Shown: positions 5,785-12,826 of the stretch, piece by piece
Layout: every line of letters begins with the position of its first letter
How positions within the stretch are numbered: position 1 is the first letter of the stretch
From: BRH-c25 sp035417425
GTDB lineage: Bacteria; Bacillota; Clostridia; Lutisporales; Lutisporaceae
Assembly: GCA_035417425.1 (NCBI GenBank)
Contig: DAOLPD010000062.1
Location: forward strand, 1-15,006
Reading direction: 5' to 3'
Length of the DNA: 15,006 nt
Program-made: the position numbers and the translations under genes
Notes under the pieces: model-generated
The model's database searches: none
The model's input: the letters and a program-made list of their open reading frames with translations, nothing else
What the model was told of the DNA's origin: nothing

Positions 5785-7122
5785 CTATCGGCCCGCAGCG
5801 TGCGGCACGAGGCCAGCGGTTTCAGGATTCTGTGATGCTGTGTCTGCGTGTATATAATACAATATTCCCACATTCATGAACTGTGAAAGCAGTGAACTCC
5901 CGCCGTAGCTTACAAAGGGAAGTGTGACACCGGTTATGGGTATTATGTTCAGTACACCGCATACAATTACAAGGGTCTGAATTGCTGTAAGGGAGGTAAG
6001 GCCCAAGGCTGCTGATGAATATATGGGATTGCTGCATTTTGAGCTTATATCCATACCAATTATGCTTATTAGTGCATACATGGCTAACAGGGATATTCCG
6101 TTCAATATACCTGTTTCCTCACATAATGCGGAAAATATGAAATCGGTGTGGACAGCAGGTATGAATTTAGGGTCTCCAAGATACAGCCCTGTACCGATAA
6201 AGCCGCCTGTAGCAACTGCAAACAGTGACTGTGTTATCTGATAGGATTTGCCGGATACATATTTCCAGGGATTAATCCATGCCAGAACCCGGGATCTGAT
6301 GTATGAAAAAGTCAAGTAGCTTATCAGAGCCCCTCCTATTGCTGCACCGGCTGAGGCTGCAGTATAAAAGCCTTTAACATCCCTGGAGAAAAGCATAATA
6401 AGGTATACTGCGAAAAATAAAAAGGCGGAGCCTATATCCCTTTGAAGGACAAAAAACGCTACGACGGTAAGCATAGATGCAGCAATTCCGGCAAATCTTT
6501 TTCTGCTCGGCTCCGGTGACAGCAGACAGGCTATGAAGAACACAAAGATCAGCTTGATGAATTCGGAGGGTTGTACATTTGTAAAATATAGATTTATCCA
6601 ATTTTTCGAGCCGTTGATTTCTATACCCCATATCTGGGTTGTTAGCAGAAGGGCAAGAATTGAACCTCCAAGCAGCAAATGATGTTTATACTTTACTTCA
6701 AATTTTTTCATAAAAATATAGGAAGCAAAGAATCCAAGGATGCCTGCTGCTGCAATATATGCCTGTTTTGTGCCGTATTCAGGGCTTAACCTGTACAGCA
6801 TGGCGAGCCCTGTCTGAAGCATATGGAAGACAATATCAAACATGAGGCAATTGCTGTCATTTAAAAGCTTTGCAAGAATCATCCGTGATATAATATAAGC
6901 AGCGGCAAGGCCGCCGCCAATATACAAAGCCATATAGTCCAAGGGTTCGGAATAATATGAGATCAAAGTAAAGCTCAACGCAATAAGGACTAAATTCAGC
7001 AATGGGGAAATATACCTGCATATACGAATGCCCTTGAAGTATGTCATCCAGCATGACAAAGCAAAGCCGGCAGTTAAAAATGTATATATGAATCTATAGC
7101 TCCATGAAAAAACTTCAAACAT
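5785..7122 (-). CDS. SEDS-family peptidoglycan glycosyltransferase (RodA/FtsW/SpoVE type)
   Basis: This polytopic membrane protein polymerises lipid II into glycan strands together with a class B PBP. It has 445 residues and about 12 hydrophobic segments, including extra ones at the N-terminus (residues 10-135) before the conserved core. Family signatures are INGSKNWI (169-176), QPSEFIKL (184-191), QRDIGSAF (227-234) with Asp229 at the position of the catalytic Asp of RodA, SRVLAWINPW (277-286), HTDFIFSALCEETG (325-338), and ITGVTLPFVSYGGSS (396-410). QRD in place of the common QPD resembles, from memory, RodA proteins paired with PbpA in actinobacteria. The ATG start has a modest ribosome site (GGTGAT). 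The PBP gene follows after 11 bp. Whether it serves elongation, division or sporulation is not visible. A TATAAT on the minus strand near 7165 may be its promoter. Confidence 0.92.
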   Translation of the reverse strand: MFEVFSWSYRFIYTFLTAGFALSCWMTYFKGIRICRYISPLLNLVLIALSFTLISYYSEPLDYMALYIGGGLAAAYIISRMILAKLLNDSNCLMFDIVFHMLQTGLAMLYRLSPEYGTKQAYIAAAGILGFFASYIFMKKFEVKYKHHLLLGGSILALLLTTQIWGIEINGSKNWINLYFTNVQPSEFIKLIFVFFIACLLSPEPSRKRFAGIAASMLTVVAFFVLQRDIGSAFLFFAVYLIMLFSRDVKGFYTAASAGAAIGGALISYLTFSYIRSRVLAWINPWKYVSGKSYQITQSLFAVATGGFIGTGLYLGDPKFIPAVHTDFIFSALCEETGILNGISLLAMYALISIIGMDISSKCSNPIYSSAALGLTSLTAIQTLVIVCGVLNIIPITGVTLPFVSYGGSSLLSQFMNVGILYYIHADTASQNPETAGLVPHAAGR

Positions 7123-7196
7123 GATATCACCGATTTCTGGTAAAATTCCGACATTAATATATTATACAATAATATCGGGCAAAATTCACCTGCGCA

Positions 7197-7225
7197 TTCA
7201 CATATACTCCAATATATGCTAGAAT
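7197..7225 (+). promoter_or_regulatory. Promoter for ppaX
   Basis: TTCACA (7197-7202), a 17-bp spacer and TAGAAT (7220-7225) match the vegetative consensus at 10 of 12 positions. The start codon of ppaX follows 34 bp later. Confidence 0.65.
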
Positions 7226-7259
7226 AATCTCATTGAATTAAGATGTAAAGGAGCATACT

Positions 7260-7898
7260 ATGGGTTATAAATATGTACTATTCGATCTTGACGGTACCCT
7301 GATTAATACAAACAGACTGATTTTGGATTCCTTCAAGTATACTTACAAAAAATGCCTCGGTTTGGAGGTCTGCGAGGAGGATATCCTGAAATGCTTCGGG
7401 GAGCCTCTGAAAGTGACATTGAGAAGATACTCCGAAGAAAAGGCGGATGAATTGTTCAATACATATATTGAATACAATGAGTCGAGGCATAACGATACTG
7501 TTACTATATTCGAAGGGATCCAGGAGCTTTTATCCGAGCTTGTGAACCAGGGCCGCACCCTTGCACTTGTTACCGCCAAAAGGAGAAGGGTGGCGATTAT
7601 GGGCCTTGATTTATTTGATATAAAGAAATACTTTGACGTAATCGTGGCACTTGAAGATACAGAGCTGCATAAGCCGAACCCGGCTCCTGTGATAAAAACC
7701 CTGGAGCTTTTGGGAGCGAAGCCCTCGGAAGCATTAATGGTCGGAGACAGTGTTTTTGATATTCACAGCGCCCATGGAGCTTCTGTTGCGGCCGCCCTTG
7801 TGAAATGGAGCGCTGCTCAGGACTTCCAGGATGATGCTTCATCAGCGGATTATATAGTTCATGACACAAAGGAGCTGTTAGATATAATTATTGGGTAG
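7260..7898 (+). CDS. ppaX: HAD-family pyrophosphatase PpaX
   Basis: Cytoplasmic haloacid dehalogenase-fold hydrolase, 212 residues. All HAD motifs are present: DLDGT (9-13, nucleophile Asp9 and acid/base Asp11), motif II Thr105, motif III Lys138 in HKPNP, and motif IV GDSVFD (162-167). The cap region with FGEPL (46-50) and the opening FDLDGTLINTN resemble B. subtilis PpaX (216 aa), which hydrolyses the pyrophosphate released by HPr kinase/phosphorylase when it dephosphorylates Ser46-P-HPr. Phosphoglycolate phosphatase (Gph) is the main alternative in this subfamily. The ATG start is preceded by AAAGGAG. The gene is monocistronic, with its own promoter and a terminator that begins within its last codons. 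hprK is not in the window. Confidence 0.82.
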   Translation: MGYKYVLFDLDGTLINTNRLILDSFKYTYKKCLGLEVCEEDILKCFGEPLKVTLRRYSEEKADELFNTYIEYNESRHNDTVTIFEGIQELLSELVNQGRTLALVTAKRRRVAIMGLDLFDIKKYFDVIVALEDTELHKPNPAPVIKTLELLGAKPSEALMVGDSVFDIHSAHGASVAAALVKWSAAQDFQDDASSADYIVHDTKELLDIIIG

Positions 7899-7920
7899 AA
7901 GAATTTTCTTCTACCCTTTT
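7893..7920 (+). terminator. Terminator of ppaX
   Basis: GGGTAGAAGA (7893-7902), loop ATTT and TCTTCTACCC (7907-7916) form a perfect 10-bp stem followed by TTTT. The left arm includes the stop codon of ppaX (7896-7898). The minus-strand exit (AATAATT) is poor, but it may also help the convergent gene. Confidence 0.85.
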
Positions 7921-7926
7921 AATTCT

Positions 7927-8571
7927 TTAATATGGATTGGCAAATGACTTAGTTAATATATCTACAACTTCTTTTTCTCTATCGGACAGTTCTCTGTTTT
8001 CAAAATATGCTTTGATATCTTGTTCATTCATATCATAGTAGGCGCAATTATATGCAACAAAACCACATATTTTTTCAGTATCAATATCATCTTGACTGCT
8101 GAGAACCTTAACGAACTTACCTTTATCACTTCTGAAAAAGTTGCCCAGAATAACGCAGTACTGCTCAGTAAGTGCCCCATCCAGGCCTTTTGTTGCATGG
8201 AATATTTTTGCTATGGTTTCTTCGTCCTGTTCAATACGTATCCTGGGATTTTGGGAAAGCCATTCCAGCAAATCAATAGCAGAGTATGCATCCCAGCCAT
8301 ACTTTTTGCTGTATTCCCTCCAGTGGATTCTATCTATGATTCTTAGAATTTCATCAGTATACATGTTTTCTTTTTCACGGAATTCATGGAATAATCCATA
8401 AATCTGCGCTTCCGTCGAATCATCTGTTCCGGTGTTTACCGTGCCGGATAAAATATCTGCAGTTTCAGCGTTTTTAAGTTCTTGTATGTAAAGGCTGTCT
8501 TTATATAGAAAAAATGCCATTATACATATCACACAAACCAGGAATGATATAATCAGTTTCGGTTTATTCAC
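7927..8571 (-). CDS. Hypothetical membrane-anchored protein, 214 aa
   Basis: The 214-residue protein starts with a short basic stretch and one hydrophobic segment (about residues 6-23, LIISFLVCVICIMAFFLY), then about 190 soluble, mostly helical residues expected outside the membrane. There is no lipobox; the Cys residues inside the hydrophobic stretch lack the right context, so it reads as an uncleaved anchor. Residues 30-55 are Thr/Ser/Asp-rich and probably a flexible linker. The C-terminal domain has several charged helices and aromatic blocks (IHWREYSKKYGWDAYSAIDLLEWL, about 82-105). I recognise no family or catalytic motif. It starts at GTG, supported by AAAGGAGG 10 nt upstream; no ATG is better placed. 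It lies alone between ppaX and the ABC operon, downstream of that operon's terminator. Confidence 0.72.
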   Translation of the reverse strand: MNKPKLIISFLVCVICIMAFFLYKDSLYIQELKNAETADILSGTVNTGTDDSTEAQIYGLFHEFREKENMYTDEILRIIDRIHWREYSKKYGWDAYSAIDLLEWLSQNPRIRIEQDEETIAKIFHATKGLDGALTEQYCVILGNFFRSDKGKFVKVLSSQDDIDTEKICGFVAYNCAYYDMNEQDIKAYFENRELSDREKEVVDILTKSFANPY

Positions 8572-8661
8572 CGGGGAATACCTCCTTTGTTATTACAATG
8601 CTTAATAAGAATATCTTGTACTTGTTATTATAATATACCAATTTCCATTTGAATGAAAGAA

Positions 8662-8698
8662 AACTCCACTGATTCGGGATAACAGAATTAGTGGAGTT
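8662..8698 (-). terminator. Terminator of the ABC ATPase-permease operon
   Basis: AACTCCACT (8662-8670) and AGTGGAGTT (8690-8698) are perfect complements, with an inner ATTC/GAAT pairing. Read on the minus strand, the stem is followed by TTCTTTC, just after the permease stop codon. Confidence 0.85.
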
Positions 8699-8713
8699 AT
8701 TATTTCAAATCAT

Positions 8714-9520
8714 TTACCGCATCTTGACAAACTTCTTTTCAATCCATGTCACTGACAGATACATAAACGCTGCAGCCACGGCCAGTATAATGACGCTGGT
8801 CATGACCAGGTCCATCTTGAATACCTGACCGCCATAGATTATGAGATAGCCCAATCCTGCCTTTGATACAAGGAATTCCCCGACAATGACGCCTACCAGC
8901 GACAGCCCTACATTGATTTTCAGCGTTGAAATTATCTCCGGTATACTGGAGGGGAATACCACTTTTCTGAGTATTTGAACCTTTGTGGCACCAAAGGTTT
9001 TTAAGAGCTTGATCTTATCCTCGTCACAGCTTTTGAAGGACTGATAGACATTGAGAATAGTTACAATTATAGACAAGAGAAGGGCCATTACTATGATTGA
9101 GCCGGTGGTTCCGCCGATCCATACGAGAATAATCGGGCCCAAAGCTGTTTTTGGAAGAGCATTAAGCACTACCAGGTAAGGGTCAAGGACTCTTGCCGTA
9201 AAGTTTGACCACCAAAGGACAATTGCAACAAGTGTTCCCAAAACTGTGCCGGATATAAAACCTATTATGGTTTCATATATTGTGACTCCGGTATGCAGAA
9301 ACAGTGAGCCGTCCTTAGAGAGATTCATGATGGTATTTACGATCCTGGAGGGCTGGCTCATGATGAAGGGGTCTATCCACTTCATATTCGCGGCAATTTC
9401 CCACAATGCAAATATCGCTGTAAGTATTATTATCCTGGAAATAGTCACAGCATTTTTTGTAATCCTTTCTTTTCTGATAAACTCCTTATGTTCATTGGAA
9501 TATCCTTCATACATGAACAT
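8714..9520 (-). CDS. ABC importer permease, SsuC/TauC type
   Basis: This is the membrane subunit of an ABC importer of the alkanesulfonate/taurine/nitrate/NMT1 class, 268 residues with about six membrane helices. The cytoplasmic EAA-like loop that contacts the ATPase is at about 168-192 (KIKLLKTFGATKVQILRKVVFP). Further family features are NALPKTALGPIILVWIG (120-136) and GLSLVGVIVGEFLVSKAGLGYLI (205-227). The start overlaps the ATPase gene by 14 bp, so translation is probably coupled; AAGGAG precedes the ATG. An in-frame ATG two codons later is also possible. The substrate is set by the binding protein and is unknown. Confidence 0.9.
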   Translation of the reverse strand: MFMYEGYSNEHKEFIRKERITKNAVTISRIIILTAIFALWEIAANMKWIDPFIMSQPSRIVNTIMNLSKDGSLFLHTGVTIYETIIGFISGTVLGTLVAIVLWWSNFTARVLDPYLVVLNALPKTALGPIILVWIGGTTGSIIVMALLLSIIVTILNVYQSFKSCDEDKIKLLKTFGATKVQILRKVVFPSSIPEIISTLKINVGLSLVGVIVGEFLVSKAGLGYLIIYGGQVFKMDLVMTSVIILAVAAAFMYLSVTWIEKKFVKMR

Positions 9521-10277
9521 CCAGCTCCTTCCATATCTTATTGAAATATATCCTGAATTCAGGAGCTTCTCTGCAGATAATAGGAGTCTTTTTTTCGCCG
9601 GTGGTCAGCTGAATATCATGCTCCGATTTAACTTCTCCCGGCCTCCTTGTAAGCACAATTATCCTGTCTGACATTGATACCGCTTCTGCAATGTCATGAG
9701 TAACAAGAATGGCTGTCTTTTTCTCCTTTTTTATTATAAGCCAGATCTCTTCAGAAATAGCCAGCCTTGTCTGGTAGTCAAGAGACGAAAATGGTTCGTC
9801 CAGAAGCAGTATTTCCGGATTGACAGCCAAGGTTCGTATTAAAGCCGCTCTTTGACGCATCCCCCCTGAGAGCTGATTGGGATAATAATGCTTGAATTCG
9901 CCAAGACCATACTCTTCCAGCAATCTTTCAGCATTTCTCATTGTATCCTTATTCAGTTTCTTTTGAATTTCAAGTCCTATGGTGGTATTCCTGAGTATTG
10001 TGAGCCATTCAAACAGATGATCCCTTTGCGGCATATATCCTACATTGCTTGCCAGTCCTTTTACAGGCTCATTATTAATTAAAATCTCACCTGTGGAAGA
10101 TTTTATGAGCCCCGAAATAAGAGAAAGCAAAGTTGATTTGCCGCAGCCGCTGGGGCCGACAATGCTGACGAACTCTCCTCTTCTTATGTCCAGGGATAGA
10201 TTTTTAATGGCCTGGGTTTCACCGTCAAGTGTATGGTAGTTCATGGTCACGTTTTTTAGCACTACTACCTTATCCAC
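9507..10277 (-). CDS. ABC importer ATP-binding protein, SsuB/TauB type
   Basis: This is the cytoplasmic ATPase of the same importer, 256 residues. It carries a complete set of motifs: Walker A GPSGCGKST (41-49), Q-loop Gln84, signature LSGGM (136-140), Walker B ILLLDEP (156-162), D-loop SSLD (164-167) and H-loop His194. Overall it follows the SsuB/TauB pattern, including THDIAEAVSMSDRIIVL and a tail after about residue 215. The start is GTG with GGGGGTG 5 nt upstream. It is the first gene of the two-gene minus-strand operon with the permease. The binding-protein gene is separated from it by mnmH, which runs the other way. No convincing promoter was found for it on the minus strand between 10278 and 10400. 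Confidence 0.93.
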   Translation of the reverse strand: MDKVVVLKNVTMNYHTLDGETQAIKNLSLDIRRGEFVSIVGPSGCGKSTLLSLISGLIKSSTGEILINNEPVKGLASNVGYMPQRDHLFEWLTILRNTTIGLEIQKKLNKDTMRNAERLLEEYGLGEFKHYYPNQLSGGMRQRAALIRTLAVNPEILLLDEPFSSLDYQTRLAISEEIWLIIKKEKKTAILVTHDIAEAVSMSDRIIVLTRRPGEVKSEHDIQLTTGEKKTPIICREAPEFRIYFNKIWKELDVHV

Positions 10278-10320
10278 TGCTACACCCCCAGTAAGTTCTT
10301 ATAACTCCATACTATTCATC

Positions 10321-10382
10321 AGCAGTGGTATTAGTGAATGAAAAGAATCATTGAAAGGTATGATACGGCTGCTTTTTATTTT
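10321..10382 (+). terminator. Terminator-like hairpin between the ABC ATPase gene and mnmH
   Basis: AGCAG (10321-10325) pairs with CTGCT (10369-10373), with GTAT/ATAC and AATGA/TCATT pairings inside, followed by TTTTATTTT on the plus strand. No plus-strand gene ends just upstream. It may insulate mnmH, or on the minus strand it may act as a leader hairpin for the ATPase gene. It resembles the element at 12575-12614. Confidence 0.45.
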
Positions 10383-10406
10383 AGTGTCAATATATCTATA
10401 TTTTTG

Positions 10407-10415
10407 TGGTAAAAT
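10407..10415 (+). promoter_or_regulatory. Extended -10 promoter for mnmH
   Basis: TGGTAAAAT fits an extended -10 box (TGn followed by TAAAAT at 10410-10415). The -35 region (TCAATA near 10387) is poor, which extended -10 promoters tolerate. The mnmH start codon lies 50 bp downstream. Confidence 0.5.
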
Positions 10416-10465
10416 ATTCTGTAGGTGCGAGACACGAGGTTTGCGATGCGAGGTGTAAGGGAATA

Positions 10466-11503
10466 ATGTTCAACACTATTGATTATGAACAGCTTGAAGG
10501 GGATTATGTACTTGTTGATGTAAGGAGTCCAAAGGAGTATTCGGAATTTACAATACCAGGAGCTGTCAATCTGCCGATTTTTGACGATGAAGAAAGAGAA
10601 CTGATAGGTACGGTATATAACCATGAAAGCATAGATAAGGCAAAAAAAATGGGAGTGGATTTCGCTTCAAAAAGGCTTCTGTTGTTATATGAAGAAATAA
10701 AAAAGCTCAGGGAAGAGCATGATAAGATAATACTGTTCTGTGAGCGCGGAGGATACAGAAGCAGTTCCCTGTGTGCGCTGCTTAACTCAATCGGCATCGG
10801 AGCAGTAAAGCTGAGAGGCGGATATAAAGGCTACAGGGCTGTAGTGAATTCAATGCTGCCGAAATTAAACAGCGAAGTGAACTATATTGTCATACATGGC
10901 TATACCGGGACGGGGAAAACGGAACTGCTGAAAATGCTTGAAAACAGAGGTTATGACATTTTGGATCTGGAAAAGCACGCTAACCATAGAGGTTCTCTTC
11001 TCGGAGACGTGGGCTTGGGAAGCCGTATGAGCCAGAAGCAGTTTGAATCCCTGGTCTATGACAACCTCAGGCACAGAAATTCAGATACGATATTTGTTGA
11101 GGGAGAAAGCAGCAGGATCGGGAATATAGTTATACCACACTATATAATGCAGAGCATGAAGGCGGGAAAGCACATACTTGCAGTCGGAAGCATCGAAATG
11201 CGGGTTCGAAGGATAGTTGAGGAATATACTAAAGGAAAAGATTCTGATGCAGATATAATAAACTCCCTGGAAAAGCTGGGAAGGAATATCTCAGCAAGGA
11301 GAATTGAAGAGTATGCAAGGAATATTAGGCTTGGGAATTATCATCAGGTAGCGGAAGACTTGATGATCAGGTATTATGACCCTATGTATGAGAATGAAAT
11401 AAAAGAATTTGAATATGAACTGACTGTAAATACCGATAATATCCGGGAGGCTTGTCTGAATATAGAAAAATGGTTGGAAAAAGCAAGGCCGGAGTATATT
11501 TAA
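10466..11503 (+). CDS. mnmH: tRNA 2-selenouridine synthase MnmH (SelU)
   Basis: This enzyme replaces the sulfur of 2-thiouridine at the wobble position of certain tRNAs with selenium from selenophosphate, through a geranylated intermediate in E. coli. The protein has 345 residues. The N-terminal rhodanese domain (about 1-130) contains LVDVRSPKEY (16-25) and the active-site loop FCERGGYRSSS with Cys92. The C-terminal P-loop domain contains GYTGTGKT (145-152) and VEGESSRIGN (211-220). This order is specific to MnmH. I chose ATG 10466 because AAGGGA lies just upstream and the protein then opens with the rhodanese strand; the GTG at 10406 would add 20 unrelated residues and overlaps the promoter. 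The gene lies inside an ABC transporter locus in opposite orientation. selD, needed for selenophosphate, is not in the window. Confidence 0.93.
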   Translation: MFNTIDYEQLEGDYVLVDVRSPKEYSEFTIPGAVNLPIFDDEERELIGTVYNHESIDKAKKMGVDFASKRLLLLYEEIKKLREEHDKIILFCERGGYRSSSLCALLNSIGIGAVKLRGGYKGYRAVVNSMLPKLNSEVNYIVIHGYTGTGKTELLKMLENRGYDILDLEKHANHRGSLLGDVGLGSRMSQKQFESLVYDNLRHRNSDTIFVEGESSRIGNIVIPHYIMQSMKAGKHILAVGSIEMRVRRIVEEYTKGKDSDADIINSLEKLGRNISARRIEEYARNIRLGNYHQVAEDLMIRYYDPMYENEIKEFEYELTVNTDNIREACLNIEKWLEKARPEYI

Positions 11504-11520
11504 CTCCGGTCCTGCTTTTT
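11483..11520. terminator. Bidirectional terminator between mnmH and the substrate-binding protein gene
   Basis: The arms at 11483-11495 and 11503-11515 (GCAAGGCCGGAGT and ACTCCGGTCCTGC) pair over 12 of 13 positions, including one G-T. TTTTTT follows on the plus strand, and five A residues precede it, giving TTTTT on the minus strand. The mnmH stop codon lies in the loop region, and the convergent gene stops at 11520-11522. Confidence 0.9.
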
Positions 11521-12539
11521 TATGGTTTAACCGTTTCTATTGCTTTTTTTGCAAATTCCTGGGTTACAATCTTATCATATTCAACTTTCTTATCCAGTTC
11601 CCCGGCGGTCTGCATTACTTCCTGCAGTAAATCAAGGGACTCCGGAGTTGTTATGGGATCGGTGCACCAAGCATCGATTTCCTTGTACCTTTTTACAACA
11701 GTAACCAGGATATCATCGTCAGTGTCAGGGAAGAAGGATTTGATAGCTTCGGCTATCTCTTCCGCTGTATGGCTGTGGACCCAGAGCTGGCCTTTGTAGA
11801 AAGCGTTTGTGAACTTTTGTATCATTTCAGGGTTCTTGTCGATAACGCTTTTTGATGTGAAATATGCGGTATAAGCAATCAAACCGCTTTCCTCTCCCAA
11901 AGAAGAGACTATTTTGCCTGCATTTTCCTTCTCAAGCATTGATGCGGTGGGCTCAAACAATGCTACATAGTCTCCGACACCGCTCGTAAAGGCTCCTGCA
12001 GTAGCCGTAAATTGCAGATTGGTGATTATCTCGACGTCTTTACCCGGCATTATTCCGTGTTTCTTCAATACATATTCAAGTGTCATTTCAGGTACGCCCC
12101 CGGGCCTTCCGCCGATTATTACCTTTCCTCTTGTGTTTTCCCATTTGAATTCCGGTTCATCATTTCGTGCGACCAGGAAGGAACCGTCCCTCTGGGTAAG
12201 CTGTGCAAATATTACAGCATAATCTTCCTTGCCCTGTTCATAAACATAGATACTTGCTTCAGGTCCCGCAAAGCCGATGTCGCACTGGCCGGAAAGCAGT
12301 GCGGTCATTGTCTTGTCTGCTCCCTGGCCTGTAGTCAGTTCTATTTCCAGGCCTTGTTCTTCAAAGAAGCCCTTATTGATAGCTACATACTGCGGAGCAT
12401 AAAAAATCGAGCGCACCACTTCGTTAAGCCTGACAGTTGTAAGCTCTTTCTTGCTGCAGCCCGCGGAAAGTATAGCCACAGAAGAAAGCACAATAAGGAC
12501 AGCGATTATAAGTGATACAAGTTTGGCAGATCTCCTCAC
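11520..12539 (-). CDS. ABC importer substrate-binding lipoprotein, SsuA/THI5(NMT1)-like
   Basis: This is an extracytoplasmic solute-binding lipoprotein, 339 residues. It has a basic N-region (RRSAK), a hydrophobic stretch (about 7-23) and lipobox LSAGC with Cys28. The mature protein opens with the SsuA/THI5/NMT1 family pattern: SIFYAPQYVAINKGFFEEQGLEIEL, then TMTALLSGQCDIGFAGPEA. I chose GTG at 12537-12539 because GGGGGG (12546-12551) sits 6 nt upstream and the resulting signal peptide is standard; the longer frame from TTG 12596 adds 19 residues and includes a hairpin. Relatives bind sulfonates, nitrate, pyrimidine precursors of thiamine, or riboflavin. No TPP, FMN or S-box riboswitch was seen upstream, so the substrate stays open. 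Its ATPase and permease are encoded 1.2 kb downstream on the same strand beyond mnmH. Confidence 0.88.
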   Translation of the reverse strand: MRRSAKLVSLIIAVLIVLSSVAILSAGCSKKELTTVRLNEVVRSIFYAPQYVAINKGFFEEQGLEIELTTGQGADKTMTALLSGQCDIGFAGPEASIYVYEQGKEDYAVIFAQLTQRDGSFLVARNDEPEFKWENTRGKVIIGGRPGGVPEMTLEYVLKKHGIMPGKDVEIITNLQFTATAGAFTSGVGDYVALFEPTASMLEKENAGKIVSSLGEESGLIAYTAYFTSKSVIDKNPEMIQKFTNAFYKGQLWVHSHTAEEIAEAIKSFFPDTDDDILVTVVKRYKEIDAWCTDPITTPESLDLLQEVMQTAGELDKKVEYDKIVTQEFAKKAIETVKP

Positions 12540-12826
12540 CAAATACCCCCCTATCATAATTTGGATAACGACCCGCATCAGCCTGCGTTTTGGCAAGCTG
12601 ATGCTTTTGATTTTGCTGCTATTATTTGTATATTATGTGATATATATTTTTTTGAGACAGTCCAAGGATTTTTTGATGAACTGCTGCTGAGGCAAAGCAT
12701 ATACTGGTACTGGAACAGTATAATATTTATTACATTTATGGGGGAACATAAAAATATCAACTCGGAAGAGGGGATCATACAAAATAATTACTGCATATAT
12801 GAAAACGTAGTACGGAGAGGTAAGCT
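12540..12826. other. Intergenic region between the binding protein gene and pgsA
   Basis: This 287-bp divergent region holds the hairpin at 12575-12604, a TATAAT at 12719-12724 on the plus strand without a good -35 box (the best candidate for the pgsA promoter), and the pgsA ribosome site GGAGAGG near 12815. An open frame on the plus strand covers much of it and ends with an ATGA overlap on the pgsA start, but it has no credible start site. I found no known riboswitch on either strand. Confidence 0.6.
12575..12614 (+). terminator. Terminator-like hairpin upstream of pgsA / leader hairpin of the binding protein gene
   Basis: GCATCAGC (12575-12582) and GCTGATGC (12597-12604) are perfect complements, with a further TGC/GCA pairing inside, followed by TTTTGATTTT on the plus strand. 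On the minus strand it lies 36 bp before the lipoprotein GTG and would form a leader hairpin. No plus-strand gene ends nearby, so a simple terminator role is not obvious. Confidence 0.55.

Noticed and set aside
10425..10455. CRISPR or clustered repeat array
   Set aside because: The short GCGAG-type words are imperfect, few and not separated by regular spacers. No array is present anywhere in the window.
10406..10465. GTG start adding 20 residues to MnmH
   Set aside because: The GTG overlaps the -10 box and has no ribosome site. ATG 10466 has one, and the rhodanese domain starts there.
11452..11799. 115-codon plus-strand frame across the mnmH end and the binding protein gene
   Set aside because: It spans a bidirectional terminator and lies antisense to a lipoprotein gene; it is a shadow frame.
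12540..12596. Longer N-terminus (TTG 12596) for the binding protein
   Set aside because: It would add 19 residues before a standard lipoprotein signal peptide and include one arm of a hairpin. GTG 12539 has GGGGGG correctly placed.
12540..12826. TPP, FMN or SAM riboswitch upstream of the importer binding protein
   Set aside because: None of the conserved core words of these classes was found on the minus strand.
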